Positions 35,683-47,645 are shown, numbered from the stretch's first letter. The stretch is DNA of 64,000 nt from Burkholderia sp. WAC0059 (GCF_002870125.1 NZ_PNEO01000004.1:62001-126000); one strand, 5' to 3'. Notes: generated from the letters alone by a model not told the origin. Translations and numbers: made by a program.

Positions 35683-36498
35683 ATGAAAATCGCCTTCATC
35701 GGCGGCGGCAACATGGCCTCCGCACTCATCGGCGGGCTGATCCGGCAGGGCGTCGCCGCCTCGGACCTGTACGCGATCGATCCCGACGAAGCCGCGCGCG
35801 CGCGCAGCGCGCAGCAGTTCGGCATCGGCACCGGCGCGTCGGCCGACGCGGCGCTCGCCGCCTACGACGCCGTCGTGCTCGCGGTGAAGCCGCAGGTCGT
35901 GAAGACGGTGGCGCAGGCGCTCTCGCCGTGGCTCTCGTCGCGCCAGCTCGTCATCAGCATCGTGGCCGGCATCCGCAGCGCCGACCTCTCGCGCTGGCTC
36001 GGCGGCCACGCGCGCATCGTGCGCACGATGCCGAACACGCCCGCGCTGATCGGCATGGGCGCGACGGGCCTCGCGGCGGGCGGCGGCGTCGACGAGGCCG
36101 ACCGCGCGCTGGCCTCGTCGGTGCTCGGCGCCGTGGGCCAGACCGTCTGGGTCGACGACGAGGCGAAGATCGACGCCGTCACGGCGATCTCGGGCAGCGG
36201 GCCGGCCTACGTGTTCTATTTCATCGAGGCGCTGGAAGAGGCGGCCCGCCGCCTCGGCATGGACGCGGCACAGGGCCGCGCGCTCGCCGCCGCGACGTTC
36301 GCAGGCGCGGCGCAGCTCGCGCTGCAGTCGGACGAACCGCCTTCGGTGCTGCGCGAGCGCGTGACGTCGAAGGGCGGCACCACGGCCGCGGCGCTCGCGT
36401 CGTTCGACGCGTCGGGCATCAAGGAAGCGATCGTGCGCGGCGCGCTGGCCGCCGACGCGCGCGCGAAGGACATGGGCGAGGAATTCGGGCGGCAGTAA
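35683..36498 (+). CDS. proC: Pyrroline-5-carboxylate reductase
   Basis: Reduces pyrroline-5-carboxylate to proline with NAD(P)H, the last step of proline synthesis. The 271-residue protein has the Rossmann start IAFIGGGNMASALIGGL, AVKPQVVKTVAQ, VRTMPNTPALIGMGATGL, ISGSGPAYVFYFIEALEE and the signature VTSKGGTTAAALASFDASG near the C-terminus. It is 59 bp after yggS on the same strand. A 7-bp GC palindrome (36505-36520) follows the stop in the gap to the converging ubiA. Confidence 0.96.
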   Translation: MKIAFIGGGNMASALIGGLIRQGVAASDLYAIDPDEAARARSAQQFGIGTGASADAALAAYDAVVLAVKPQVVKTVAQALSPWLSSRQLVISIVAGIRSADLSRWLGGHARIVRTMPNTPALIGMGATGLAAGGGVDEADRALASSVLGAVGQTVWVDDEAKIDAVTAISGSGPAYVFYFIEALEEAARRLGMDAAQGRALAAATFAGAAQLALQSDEPPSVLRERVTSKGGTTAAALASFDASGIKEAIVRGALAADARAKDMGEEFGRQ

Positions 36499-36561
36499 TC
36501 GGGCCGCGCCGCCCGGCGCGCATTCGATGAAAGCGCCACCGACGCAGCGGCTTCAGCGGCC

Positions 36562-37428
36562 TCAGCGGCCCGCCGCGACGAGGTAATGCGCGGCGATCCC
36601 CACGAACAGCACGCCGCCGAGCCAATTGTTGTGCCGGAACGCCGCAAAGCACGGCATCCGCTCGCGGCCGCGGATCAGCGTGTAGTGATAGACGGCGCAG
36701 CCCGCAGCGGCAACCCAGCCGAGCCAGTACAGCGGCCCGAAGCCGAGCGCGACGCCGAGCCCCGCGTAGATGGCGAGCGTCGCCGCGTAGCAGAGCATGA
36801 TGGCGAGCACGTCGAAGCGGCCGAACGTAATCGCGGACGTGCGAATGCCGATCCTGACGTCGTCGTCGCGATCGACCATCGCGTATTCGGTGTCGTAGGC
36901 GACCGACCAGAACACGTTCGCGACGAGCATGAGCCACGCGAGCGGCGGCACCTGGTTTTGCACGGCCGCGAACGCCATCGGAATGCCGAAGCCGAACGCG
37001 ATGCCGAGATAAGCCTGCGGAATCGCGAAGAAGCGCTTCGTGAACGGATACGAGGCCGCCACGAACACGGCCACGACCGAGAGCTGTCGGGTCAGCGCGT
37101 TGAGCGGCAGGATCAGCAGGAACGACAGCGCCGCGAGCCCGGCCGCGATCGCGATGGCCTCCCAGGCGCGAATGCGGCCCGAGGTGATCGGCCGCTCGGC
37201 CGTGCGCTTGACGTGGCGGTCGAAGTCGCGATCCGCGTAATCGTTGATCGCGCAGCCGGCCGAGCGCATCAGCACCGTGCCGATCGCGAAAATGGCGAGC
37301 AGCGACGGCGCCGGATGACCGCCCGAGGCGATCCACAGCGCGTTGAGCGTCGGCCACAGCAGCAGCAGGCTGCCGATCGGCTTGTCCATGCGCACAAGGC
37401 GCAGATAGAGCGGGAGTCGGGCGAACAT
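36562..37428 (-). CDS. ubiA: 4-hydroxybenzoate polyprenyltransferase
   Basis: Inner-membrane enzyme that prenylates 4-hydroxybenzoate in ubiquinone synthesis. The 288-residue protein begins [20 protein letters not shown]. It has the first Asp-rich motif [19 protein letters not shown] and the second [19 protein letters not shown], and about eight hydrophobic helices. The ATG at 37428 fits the family; an open frame continues upstream across the dps terminator and is rejected. It is the last gene of the - strand run recG-oxyR-small genes-dps-ubiA, separated from dps by a strong terminator. No ubiC is adjacent. Confidence 0.94.
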   Translation of the reverse strand: MFARLPLYLRLVRMDKPIGSLLLLWPTLNALWIASGGHPAPSLLAIFAIGTVLMRSAGCAINDYADRDFDRHVKRTAERPITSGRIRAWEAIAIAAGLAALSFLLILPLNALTRQLSVVAVFVAASYPFTKRFFAIPQAYLGIAFGFGIPMAFAAVQNQVPPLAWLMLVANVFWSVAYDTEYAMVDRDDDVRIGIRTSAITFGRFDVLAIMLCYAATLAIYAGLGVALGFGPLYWLGWVAAAGCAVYHYTLIRGRERMPCFAAFRHNNWLGGVLFVGIAAHYLVAAGR

Positions 37429-37558
37429 GGCGAAATCGGGCAAAACGGCGCGGCGCGCCTGTCGGGCGTCTATTGTAGGCCAGACGGAGGCCAGCCCCGT
37501 GCCTTCCCGGGCCGGCGCGATCGGCCTGAACCCGTCCGGCGCACGCGGGCGCCTCCCA

Positions 37559-37590
37559 TAAAAAAACCGGCCGGGATCGCTCCCGGCCGG
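37559..37590 (-). terminator. Strong intrinsic terminator after dps
   Basis: A 10-bp perfect stem CCGGCCGGGA/TCCCGGCCGG (37567-37576 and 37581-37590) with loop TCGC, followed on the minus strand by a T7 run (37566-37560). It separates dps from ubiA. Confidence 0.92.
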
Positions 37591-37624
37591 CCATTCGTCC
37601 AACACGCCGCCCAAAACCGATCGA

Positions 37625-38113
37625 TCAGGCGAGCATCGAGCGCAGCATCCATGCGGTCTTTTCATGCGTCTGCATGCGCTGCGTCAGCAGGTCGGCGGTC
37701 GGCTCGTCGTTCGCCGACTCCGTGGCCGGGAAAATCTCGCGCGCCGTGCGCACCACCGCTTCCTGGCCCTCGACGAGCTGGCGGATCATCTCCTCGGCGG
37801 CCGGCACGCCGTCCGCCTCGGGGATCGACGAGAGCTTGCCGAAATCCTTGTAGCTACCCGGCGCGAACACGCCCAACGCGCGAATGCGCTCGGCGATCAG
37901 GTCGACGGCCGTCGCCAGTTCGGTGTACTGGGTTTCGAACATCAGGTGCAGCGTGTTGAACATCGGCCCCGTGACGTTCCAGTGAAAGTTGTGCGTCTTC
38001 AGGTAAAGCATGTAGGTGTCGGCGAGCAGGCGCGACAGCCCTTCCGCGATCTTCTTGCGGTCCTTGTCGCTGATGCCGATGTTGACGTGCTGCACGGTGG
38101 ATTTTTTTGCCAT
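37625..38113 (-). CDS. dps: Dps family DNA-binding ferritin
   Basis: Dodecameric mini-ferritin that oxidises and stores iron and protects DNA during oxidative stress or starvation. The 162-residue protein has the inter-subunit ferroxidase site in [20 protein letters not shown] with the downstream Glu/Asp ([20 protein letters not shown]). The basic N-terminus (MAKKSTVQ) could contribute to DNA binding. AAAGGA lies 6 nt before the ATG. It is downstream of oxyR and two small genes; OxyR control is likely from context. The usual co-transcribed catalase-peroxidase of some relatives is not present. Confidence 0.96.
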   Translation of the reverse strand: MAKKSTVQHVNIGISDKDRKKIAEGLSRLLADTYMLYLKTHNFHWNVTGPMFNTLHLMFETQYTELATAVDLIAERIRALGVFAPGSYKDFGKLSSIPEADGVPAAEEMIRQLVEGQEAVVRTAREIFPATESANDEPTADLLTQRMQTHEKTAWMLRSMLA

Positions 38114-38249
38114 GACGATTCCTTTGGACAGTGAGACGAACCCGGCCCGGCATCCGGCGAACCCGCGGCGCGGGCCGCCGTTCGCGGACGCTCGAACGGG
38201 GGTCAGTGTAGCGTAGAAAGCTTGTGCATCCGTCCCCGGACGCGCGCGG

Positions 38250-38429
38250 TCAGCCGCCGAACGCGCGCTGCAACCCTTGCGCGACGAGAACGACGAAACC
38301 GCTGCCGACGATCGCGAATCCCACGGTTCGACGTACCGCCGTCGAGGCGCGCACGAGCGGGCCCTGCGCGGCAATCGCGCCGGCGGCGCTGCCGGCGGCT
38401 TCAACCGCCATCGTCATCATCCGGATCAT
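38250..38429 (-). CDS. Small membrane-protein candidate upstream of dps (59 aa)
   Basis: An ATG at 38429 is preceded by AGGGAG with 7-nt spacing. The 59-residue product starts [20 protein letters not shown] and ends with a basic turn (ASTAVRRT) plus a hydrophobic stretch [19 protein letters not shown] (about 41-59), suggesting a C-terminal membrane helix. Codon third positions are G/C-rich like real genes here. It lies 61 bp after another small gene and 136 bp before dps, all on one strand. I do not recognise the family; a role linked to the oxidative-stress genes is only positional inference. Confidence 0.6.
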   Translation of the reverse strand: MIRMMTMAVEAAGSAAGAIAAQGPLVRASTAVRRTVGFAIVGSGFVVLVAQGLQRAFGG

Positions 38430-38490
38430 GGTCGTTCTCCCTGGCTTCAAACGTCTTCGAAAAAAACAGGACACGCGGGCGTGTGGTCGC

Positions 38491-38640
38491 TCAGAAAGCC
38501 AGCGCGCGATCGACGAGCAACGAAAAGGCGACCGTGCGCAGGCCCTTTTCAGGCGCCGTGGGCGCCGCTGCGAGCGCGGCCGCGCCTGGCGCTTGAGTCT
38601 CGGACTGGGGAACGGCGGACGACGGAACGGTCTGATGCAT
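38491..38640 (-). CDS. Small protein of unknown function (49 aa) downstream of oxyR
   Basis: An ATG at 38640 is preceded by a near-perfect ribosome-binding site GAGGAGG with 5-nt spacing, among the best in the window. The 49-residue product begins MHQTVPSSAVPQSETQAPGA and has an Ala/Pro-rich low-complexity middle. It ends in a possibly amphipathic segment LRTVAFSLLVDRALAF. Codon use resembles neighbours. It is the first gene after an AT-rich regulatory island (38688-38745) and precedes a second small gene. No family recognised. Confidence 0.6.
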   Translation of the reverse strand: MHQTVPSSAVPQSETQAPGAAALAAAPTAPEKGLRTVAFSLLVDRALAF

Positions 38641-38687
38641 GGTTTCCTCCTCGAAAAGCCGGCCAATGATCGGCGGGCCATGGAAGG

Positions 38688-38745
38688 AACTATAACAAAG
38701 CTATTGTTTTATAGTTTTTGATTTATTTTATCTATTCAATAGGCG
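38688..38745 (-). promoter_or_regulatory. AT-rich island with ATAG/CTAT repeats (possible OxyR-regulated promoter)
   Basis: About 55 bp of strongly AT-rich sequence in an otherwise GC-rich window. It holds CTAT at 38690, 38701 and 38732 and ATAG at 38711 and 38739, spaced by 11, 10 and 21 bp. This includes the palindrome CTAT-N6-ATAG (38701-38714). The spacing follows one face of the helix, like OxyR/LysR-type tetramer sites (ATAG-N7-CTAT units), but no unit matches exactly. Minus-strand -10-like TATAAA and TATAGT are inside. It lies between oxyR and the small genes leading to dps. Confidence 0.45.
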
Positions 38746-38817
38746 GTCTTCCGCGCCTGGCAAGTCCCTTCCAGCCCGATCCGGCGGCGCCTCCGGGCGA
38801 AGCGCCGCCGTGTCCGT

Positions 38818-39780
38818 TCAGGCCATCACGACCGACGACGCGTCCAGCTTCTTCACGCCCGGCAGGTCGCAGGCGGTGATCGCCTCGCAGATCGCCTCGA
38901 TCGCGGGCATCCGCGTGAAGCTCTTGCGCCAGGCCAGCACCACGCGCCGGTCCGGCACCGGATCGTCGAACGCGACGTAGGAAAGCAGGCCGGCGTCCAC
39001 GCCGCCCGCGTGCGGCTTGACCTCGTGCACCGACATGCGCGGCAGCACGGTAATGCCGACGCCGCTCGCGACCATATGGCGGATCGTCTCGAGCGAGGAG
39101 CCCTCGAACGTCTTCTGGATACCGTCGGCGTTCTGCGAAAAACGCATCAGCTCGGGGCACACGCCGAGTACGTGGTCGCGAAAGCAGTGGCCGCTGCCGA
39201 GCAGCAGCATGGTTTCCTGCTTGAGGTCGTCGGGGTTGATCTTCGAGCGCCGCTCCCAGGCGTGGCCCGACGGCAGCGCGACGACGAACGGCTCGTCGTA
39301 GAGCGGACGCAGCGTGAGGCCGGTTTCGGGGAACGGCAGCGCCATGATGGCCACGTCGATCTCGCCCTGTTTGAGCAACTCGATCAGTTTGAGCGTGTAG
39401 TTCTCCTGGAGCATCAGCGGCATCTGCGGCACGCGCTTGATCATCTGCTTGACGAGCGTCGGCAGCAGGTAGGGCCCGATCGTGTAGATCACGCCGAGTC
39501 GCAGCGGCCCCACGAGCGGGTCCTTGCCCTGCTTGGCGATTTCCTTGATGGCGAGCGTCTGCTCGAGGACGCGCTGGGCCTGGGTCACGATCTGCTCGCC
39601 GATCGGCGTCACGCTGACTTCGCTCGTGCCGCGTTCGAAAATCTGCACGTTCAGCTCGTCTTCGAGCTTCTTGATCGCCACCGACAGCGTCGGCTGGCTC
39701 ACGAAGCAGGCTTCTGCCGCCCGTCCGAAGTGCCGCTCGCGCGCGACCGCGACGATGTATTTCAGTTCAGTCAGCGTCAT
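38818..39780 (-). CDS. oxyR: Hydrogen peroxide-sensing regulator OxyR
   Basis: LysR-type activator that senses H2O2 by disulfide formation. The 320-residue protein has the N-terminal helix-turn-helix (HFGRAAEACFVSQPTLSVAI). Redox cysteines C199 and C208 lie in GSGHCFRDHVLGVCPEL, identical in position to E. coli OxyR. SSLETIRHMVASGVGITVLP is in the effector domain. The frame is complete. It lies between recG and the small genes/dps. A good OxyR half-operator is 27 bp upstream of the start, fitting autoregulation. Confidence 0.97.
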   Translation of the reverse strand: MTLTELKYIVAVARERHFGRAAEACFVSQPTLSVAIKKLEDELNVQIFERGTSEVSVTPIGEQIVTQAQRVLEQTLAIKEIAKQGKDPLVGPLRLGVIYTIGPYLLPTLVKQMIKRVPQMPLMLQENYTLKLIELLKQGEIDVAIMALPFPETGLTLRPLYDEPFVVALPSGHAWERRSKINPDDLKQETMLLLGSGHCFRDHVLGVCPELMRFSQNADGIQKTFEGSSLETIRHMVASGVGITVLPRMSVHEVKPHAGGVDAGLLSYVAFDDPVPDRRVVLAWRKSFTRMPAIEAICEAITACDLPGVKKLDASSVVMA

Positions 39781-39806
39781 TGGGGACCAATCAGAAGGGA
39801 AATTCG

Positions 39807-39821
39807 ATAGGTTCTAGTTAT
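39807..39821. promoter_or_regulatory. oxyR: Putative OxyR binding site upstream of oxyR
   Basis: ATAG-GTTCTAG-TTAT fits the OxyR half-operator consensus ATAG-NTNNNAN-CTAT at every fixed position but one. The second ATAG...CTAT unit of a full operator is not evident on either side. Its distance of 27 bp from the oxyR start suits negative autoregulation. Confidence 0.5.
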
Positions 39822-39901
39822 ACACCGATGAGGCCGATTCGCCAACCTCCGGCGCGCCGGCGGCGCAAAAAACGGGACTGGATCAATCGCCGGCGCCGCG
39901 G

Positions 39902-39919
39902 CAGGCCGGTTCCGGCCTG
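39902..39919. terminator. Inverted repeat downstream of recG
   Basis: CAGGCCGG-TT-CCGGCCTG, 27 bp past the recG stop. There is no T-run directly after it on the minus strand (a T6 run is 30 bp further on), so it is a weak terminator candidate. Confidence 0.35.
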
Positions 39920-39945
39920 GGGGACAAATCGCCCGAATCGCCCGT

Positions 39946-42270
39946 TCAGGCCTTCAGATACTGCTCGCGCGCGCCGAGCCAGCGGTTCAGGTGCTGGACG
40001 ACGACGTGCGGGTGGTCGGCAAGCAGCCGGTCGGCCGCGCCGCGCGCCGGCTCGATGAGCCAGGCGTCGTGCTCGAGGTCGGCGAACCGCAGCATCGCGG
40101 CCCCCGACTGGCGCGCGCCGAGGAACTCGCCGGGCCCGCGGATTTCGAGGTCGCGGCGCGCGATCTCGAAGCCGTCGGTCGTCTCGCGCATGGTCTGCAG
40201 CCGCGCGCGGCCGGCGATCGAAAGCGGCCCGCTGTAGAGCAGCACGCAGACCGACGCCACGCTGCCGCGCCCCACGCGGCCGCGTAGCTGGTGCAGTTGC
40301 GCGAGACCGAAGCGCTCGGCGTGTTCGATCACCATCAGCGAAGCGTTCGGCACGTCCACGCCGACCTCGATCACCGTGGTCGCGACGAGTAGCTGAACCT
40401 CGTTGCGCGTGAACGCATCCATCACGGCGGCCTTCTCCGCGGGCGCGAGCCGTCCGTGCACGAGGCCGACGCGCAGCTCCGGCAATGCGGCGACGAGCGT
40501 CTCGTAAGTCTCGACGGCGGTCTGCAGTTGCAGCGTCTCGCTCTCCTCGATGAGCGGACAGACCCAGTAGACCTGGCGGCCCGTCAGCGCGGCCTCGCGC
40601 ACGCGCGCGATCACCTCGTCGCGGCGCGCGTCGGCCACGAGCTTCGTCAGCACCGGCGTGCGGCCCGGCGGCAATTCGTCGATCGTCGAAACGTCGAGGT
40701 CCGCGTAGTAGGTCATCGCGAGCGTGCGCGGGATCGGCGTCGCCGACATCATGAGCTGGTGCGGCTGGAACTCGCGGCCGGCGTCGGCGGCGCCGCGCGC
40801 GTTCTGCGCCTTCGCGCGCAGCGCGAGCCGCTGCTCGACGCCGAAGCGGTGCTGCTCGTCGACGATCACGAAACCGAGCCGCGCAAACGCCACGGCATCC
40901 TGGATGATCGCGTGCGTGCCGATGACGAGCTGCGCCGTACCGAGCGCGGCCGCCTCGAGCGCCGAACGCTTCGCCTTCGCCTTGAGGCTGCCCGCGAGCC
41001 AGGCCACCTGCACGCCGAGCGGTTCGAGCCAGTCGCGCAGCTTGCGCGCGTGCTGCTCGGCGAGAATTTCGGTCGGCGCCATCAGCGCAGCCTGGTAGCC
41101 GGCGTCGATGGCCTGGGCGGCGGCCAGCGCCGCCACCACGGTCTTGCCGCTGCCGACGTCGCCCTGCAACAGCCGCTGCATCGGATGCGGCTCGGCGAGG
41201 TCGCGCGCGATTTCGGCGACGGCGCGCTGCTGCGCGCCCGTCAGCCCGAACGGCAGCGCGGCATAGAGGCGCGAGACGAGCGAGGCCGGCGCTACGTCCA
41301 ACCCCGTGCCCTGTGCATTACCCGATTTCGCGTCCGCTGCGCGCAGCGGCATCGCCGGAGCCGAGCGCGTGCGGCGCTCGGCCTGCGCGCGCTTGAGCGA
41401 GAGCTGCTGCGCCAGCAGTTCCTCGAACTTGATGCGCGTCCACGCCGGATGCGTGCCGTCGACGAGCGCGGTCTCGTCGGCATCGACGTCGGGATGGTGA
41501 AGCGTGCGCACGGCGTCCATGAGGCCCGGCACGCCGAGCGGCTCCAGATAGTTACGCGCGACGGATTCGGGCAGCAGCTCGGGCAGCGACGTGCGCGCCA
41601 GCGCGTTGTCGATCGCCTTGCGCAGATAGGCCTGGCTCACGCCGGCCGTCGTCGGGTAGACGGGCGTGAGGGCCTGCGGCAGCGGCGTGTCGTCGTCGAC
41701 GACGCGCACGGCCGGGTGCACCATCTCGAGCCCGAAGAACCCGCCGCGCACGTCGCCGCGCACGCGCAACCGCTTGCCCAGCGCCATCTGCGCGACCTGC
41801 GAGCCGTAGAAGTTCAGGAAGCGCAGCACCAGCTCGTGGCCGGCGTCGTCGCGCAGCTTCACGAGCAATTGGCGGCGCGGCCGGTACGCAATCTCGTTGT
41901 CGAACACCACGCCTTCGGTCTGCGCGATGCCGCCGGGCAGAAGCTCGCCGATCGGCGTGAGCGTCGTCTCGTCCTCGTAGCGCATCGGCAGATGCAGCAC
42001 GAGATCGATGTCGCGCGCGAGCCCGAGCTTCGCGAGGCGATCGGCCGTTTTGGCGGCGGCGGGCTTGTCTGCCGCCTTCGCGCGTCCCGCCTTGCCGCCT
42101 CCTTCCGCGCCTTTCGGCGCGCGGGACTTCGATGCCCCGGCCCCCCTCGGCGTGGCCGGCGCCGCATCGCTGTCGGCTGCGGACTCGCGCGTCCCGCCCG
42201 AGAGACCGGACTCGGACTCGGAATCGGCGGACATCGGATCGGGCATCGAACGGCGGACGGACGAGGGCAT
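39946..42270 (-). CDS. recG: ATP-dependent DNA helicase RecG
   Basis: Branched-DNA helicase that reverses stalled forks and processes recombination intermediates. The 774-residue protein has a wedge/OB-type N-terminal domain ([20 protein letters not shown]), Walker [32 protein letters not shown] in motif [13 protein letters not shown] in motif [20 protein letters not shown] and [15 protein letters not shown] in motif VI. The first 75 or so residues are a disordered Ser/Ala/Lys-rich extension before [10 protein letters not shown]. Start choice is uncertain (42270, 42246 or 42234); 42270 follows a TATTGT -10-like box. Divergent from queA. Confidence 0.93.
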   Translation of the reverse strand: MPSSVRRSMPDPMSADSESESGLSGGTRESAADSDAAPATPRGAGASKSRAPKGAEGGGKAGRAKAADKPAAAKTADRLAKLGLARDIDLVLHLPMRYEDETTLTPIGELLPGGIAQTEGVVFDNEIAYRPRRQLLVKLRDDAGHELVLRFLNFYGSQVAQMALGKRLRVRGDVRGGFFGLEMVHPAVRVVDDDTPLPQALTPVYPTTAGVSQAYLRKAIDNALARTSLPELLPESVARNYLEPLGVPGLMDAVRTLHHPDVDADETALVDGTHPAWTRIKFEELLAQQLSLKRAQAERRTRSAPAMPLRAADAKSGNAQGTGLDVAPASLVSRLYAALPFGLTGAQQRAVAEIARDLAEPHPMQRLLQGDVGSGKTVVAALAAAQAIDAGYQAALMAPTEILAEQHARKLRDWLEPLGVQVAWLAGSLKAKAKRSALEAAALGTAQLVIGTHAIIQDAVAFARLGFVIVDEQHRFGVEQRLALRAKAQNARGAADAGREFQPHQLMMSATPIPRTLAMTYYADLDVSTIDELPPGRTPVLTKLVADARRDEVIARVREAALTGRQVYWVCPLIEESETLQLQTAVETYETLVAALPELRVGLVHGRLAPAEKAAVMDAFTRNEVQLLVATTVIEVGVDVPNASLMVIEHAERFGLAQLHQLRGRVGRGSVASVCVLLYSGPLSIAGRARLQTMRETTDGFEIARRDLEIRGPGEFLGARQSGAAMLRFADLEHDAWLIEPARGAADRLLADHPHVVVQHLNRWLGAREQYLKA

Positions 42271-42417
42271 GGGCGGCTTCGCAAGTACAATATCGGCTTT
42301 CCGGCGGGGCGCGCAGAGCGCATCGGCGATCAGGACGACAAGGCGGACGACGGGGCGGACGACGAAGCGCGCGTCGCGCGCGAACCGCCCCGCCGTTGCG
42401 CCGTCCCGCAATCATAG

Positions 42418-44919
<2,502 letters not shown>

Positions 44920-45149
44920 GCGGAGGGCGATGCGGCGAAATGCCCCGTCTCGTCCGATCCGGCTTCGCCCTAACCGCCCCATTTATTACGAAACCCCTTC
45001 GCAACCTGACCGTCCGGCACATTCCGTCGGACGCCGGCCCGGCGATAACAGCTTGATCGGAAAGCGCATTTGCCTCCACGTCGAGAAAGGAGCCGGTGGT
45101 AGAATGTCGGGCTCGACTTTTCTGATCGTGTAACCACGGAGAGACCAAC

Positions 45150-45473
45150 GTGTCGTTCATTTCCAACGCCTTCGGGCAAAACGCTGGCGGAGCCAGCTCC
45201 AGCCTGATGAGCTTCCTGCCGCTGATCCTGATGTTCGCCGTGCTGTACTTCATCATGATCCGCCCGCAAATGAAGCGTCAGAAGGAGCACCGCAACATGC
45301 TGTCCGCCATGGCCAAGGGTGACGAAGTCATCACGAACGGCGGCATCGTCGGCAAGGTGACGAAGGTGAGCGATGCCTACGTCGGCGTCGAAATCGCGGA
45401 AGGTACCGAGATCACCGTGCAGAAGTCGGCCGTCACGACGGTTCTGCCCAAGGGCACGATCAAGTCGCTGTAA
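45150..45473 (+). CDS. yajC: Sec translocon accessory subunit YajC
   Basis: Single-span inner-membrane protein associated with SecDF. The 107-residue protein starts at GTG 45150 after ACGGAGAG. It has a membrane segment LMSFLPLILMFAVLYFIMI (about 18-36) followed by RPQMKRQKEHRNMLSAMAKG and GGIVGKVTKVSDAYVGVEIA, typical of the family. The 230-bp gap before it holds a TAGAAT hexamer at 45100-45105 that may be its -10 box; otherwise I see nothing distinct there. It precedes secD by 123 bp. Confidence 0.95.
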   Translation: MSFISNAFGQNAGGASSSLMSFLPLILMFAVLYFIMIRPQMKRQKEHRNMLSAMAKGDEVITNGGIVGKVTKVSDAYVGVEIAEGTEITVQKSAVTTVLPKGTIKSL

Positions 45474-45596
45474 GCGACTGATCCGGCCGCGCCCGGCATC
45501 GCGCCGGGCCGCCCCTCGCCCCGGGCCGCATACCAGCGGAGAACCGGCCTCCCGCGCCGCTTTCCCAGGCAACCCCCTCCCCCGTTGGGCCATCCC

Positions 45597-47630
45597 ATGA
45601 ACCGTTACCCTCTCTGGAAATATGTCGTGATGCTGGTGGCACTCGCCATCGGCGTCCTGTACACATTGCCCAATCTCTTCGGCGAAGCGCCGGCGGTGCA
45701 GGTGACGAGCGGCAAGGCCACCGTCCAGCTCGACGCCGGCACGCTCTCGCAGATCGAATCCGCGCTCGCCGCGAGCCACATCGCGGCCGACGACGTCACG
45801 TTCGACAACGCCTCGAGCAACGCGAACATCCGCGTGCGCGTCGCCGACACCGACACGCAACTGCGCACGCGCGATCTGCTGCAAAAGACGCTGAACAGCG
45901 ACCCGACCGATCCCGACTACGTCGTCGCGCTGAACCTGCAAAGCGCGTCGCCGCGCTGGCTGACCGCGCTGCGCGCGCTGCCGATGTACCTCGGCCTCGA
46001 CCTGCGCGGCGGCGTGCACTTCCTGCTGCAGGTGGACATGAACGGCGCGCTCGTCAAGAAGCTCGACTCGGACGCCTTGGACGCGCGCACGCTGCTGCGC
46101 GACCGCGACATCCGCGACGGCGGCGTGAACCGCGTCGACCAGTCCGTCGTCGTCGACTTCGCCGACGCGGCGACGGCGAACACCGCGCGCACTGCGCTCA
46201 CGACCGGCGTGTCCGAGCTGCAATGGGCGACGCAGAACGGGCCCCAAGGCGACTACCAGCTCGTCGGCACGTTCACGCCGGCCGTGCGCAACGCGGTGGA
46301 GGCCGCCGCGCTCCAGCAGAACATGACGACGCTGCACAACCGCGTGAACGAGCTCGGCGTGGCCGAGCCGATCATCCAGCAGCAGGGCAGCGACCGCATC
46401 GTGGTCGAGCTGCCGGGCGTGCAGGACACCGCGAAGGCGAAGGAAATCATCGGCCGCACGGCAACGCTCGAAGCGCGCCTCGCCGACCCCGACAACCTCC
46501 ACCCGAACCCGGGCGACCCCGTGCCGCCCGGCGACGAGCTCTTCACCGAAGGCAACCAGGCGCCGGTGATGCTGAGAAAGCAGGTGATCTTCACGGGCGA
46601 CCGCATCATCGACGCCTCGGCCGGCTTCGACGATCACCAGCGCCCGGCGGTCAACATCCGCCTCGACGCGGCGGGCGGGCGCGCCGTGCAGAGCATCTCG
46701 CGCGACAACATCGGCAAGCCGATGGCGATGGTGCTGTTCGACAACGGCCGCGGCCAGGTGCTCACGGTCGCGACGATCCAGTCCGAGCTCGGCGACCGCT
46801 TCCAGATCACCGGCCAGCCCACGCCGCAGGCCGCCGCCGACCTCGCGCTGCTGCTGCGCGCGGGCTCGCTCGCGGCGCCGATGAACATCATCGAGGAACG
46901 CACGATCGGCCCGAGCCTCGGCGCGGACAACATCCACAAGGGCTTCGACTCGGTGGTGGGCGGCTTCATCGCCATCGCCGTGTTCATGACCGTCTACTAC
47001 ATGCTGTTCGGCATCATCTCGGTCGTCGCGCTGTCGGTGAACCTGCTGCTGCTCATCGCGGCGCTCTCGATGCTGCAGGCCACGCTGACGCTGCCCGGCA
47101 TCGCCGCCATCGCGCTCGCGCTCGGCATGGCGATCGACGCGAACGTGCTCATCAACGAGCGCATCCGCGAAGAGCTGCGCCGCGGCGCGCCCCCGCAGCT
47201 CGCGATCCAGAACGGCTACAAACACGCCTGGGGCACGATTCTCGACTCCAACGTGACGACGCTGATCGCGGGCCTCGCGCTGCTCGCGTTCGGCTCGGGC
47301 CCGGTGCGCGGCTTCGCGGTCGTGCACTGCATCGGCATCCTGACCTCGATGTTCTCGGCGGTGTTCTTCTCGCGCGGCCTCGTGAACCTCTGGTACGGCG
47401 GCAAGAAGAAGCTGAAGTCGCTCGCGATCGGCCAGGTCTGGCGGCCGGCGGCCGACGCCGGCCAGGCGGCGCTCGCGGACGAGACCGGTACGGCGCCGGT
47501 CGCGGCCGGCGCCGCCGCGAAAACGCAGAAGGCGGCGAAGCCGGCACGCACGGGCAAGCCCGTGGCGCGCCGCCGTTCGGGCCCGGACAGCCCGGGTTCG
47601 ACGTCCGGCAAACCGGGCTCGTCCCGCTGA
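45597..47630 (+). CDS. secD: Protein translocase subunit SecD
   Basis: With SecF forms a proton-driven motor that completes export of proteins after SecA/SecYEG. The 677-residue protein has an N-terminal helix (WKYVVMLVALAIGVLYTLPN) and the periplasmic P1 domain with LGLDLRGGVHFLLQVDM. The conserved D4 region GLALGMAIDANVLINERIRE is seen as ALGMAIDANVLINERIREEL in the last bundle of five helices. The C-terminus has a basic Ala/Lys/Arg tail (about 620-677) longer than in E. coli. The ATG at 45597 (MNRYPLWK) is preferred to one four codons upstream. Confidence 0.96.
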   Translation: MNRYPLWKYVVMLVALAIGVLYTLPNLFGEAPAVQVTSGKATVQLDAGTLSQIESALAASHIAADDVTFDNASSNANIRVRVADTDTQLRTRDLLQKTLNSDPTDPDYVVALNLQSASPRWLTALRALPMYLGLDLRGGVHFLLQVDMNGALVKKLDSDALDARTLLRDRDIRDGGVNRVDQSVVVDFADAATANTARTALTTGVSELQWATQNGPQGDYQLVGTFTPAVRNAVEAAALQQNMTTLHNRVNELGVAEPIIQQQGSDRIVVELPGVQDTAKAKEIIGRTATLEARLADPDNLHPNPGDPVPPGDELFTEGNQAPVMLRKQVIFTGDRIIDASAGFDDHQRPAVNIRLDAAGGRAVQSISRDNIGKPMAMVLFDNGRGQVLTVATIQSELGDRFQITGQPTPQAAADLALLLRAGSLAAPMNIIEERTIGPSLGADNIHKGFDSVVGGFIAIAVFMTVYYMLFGIISVVALSVNLLLLIAALSMLQATLTLPGIAAIALALGMAIDANVLINERIREELRRGAPPQLAIQNGYKHAWGTILDSNVTTLIAGLALLAFGSGPVRGFAVVHCIGILTSMFSAVFFSRGLVNLWYGGKKKLKSLAIGQVWRPAADAGQAALADETGTAPVAAGAAAKTQKAAKPARTGKPVARRRSGPDSPGSTSGKPGSSR

Positions 47631-47645
47631 CCCCCGGAGAAGAAC

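Noticed and set aside
36505-36520. GC palindrome between proC and ubiA as a terminator
   Set aside because: The loop is only 2 nt and no T-run follows on either strand. It is kept only as a remark under proC.
38114-38817. katG remnant between oxyR and dps
   Set aside because: All frames were read; none resembles catalase-peroxidase N- or C-terminal sequence.
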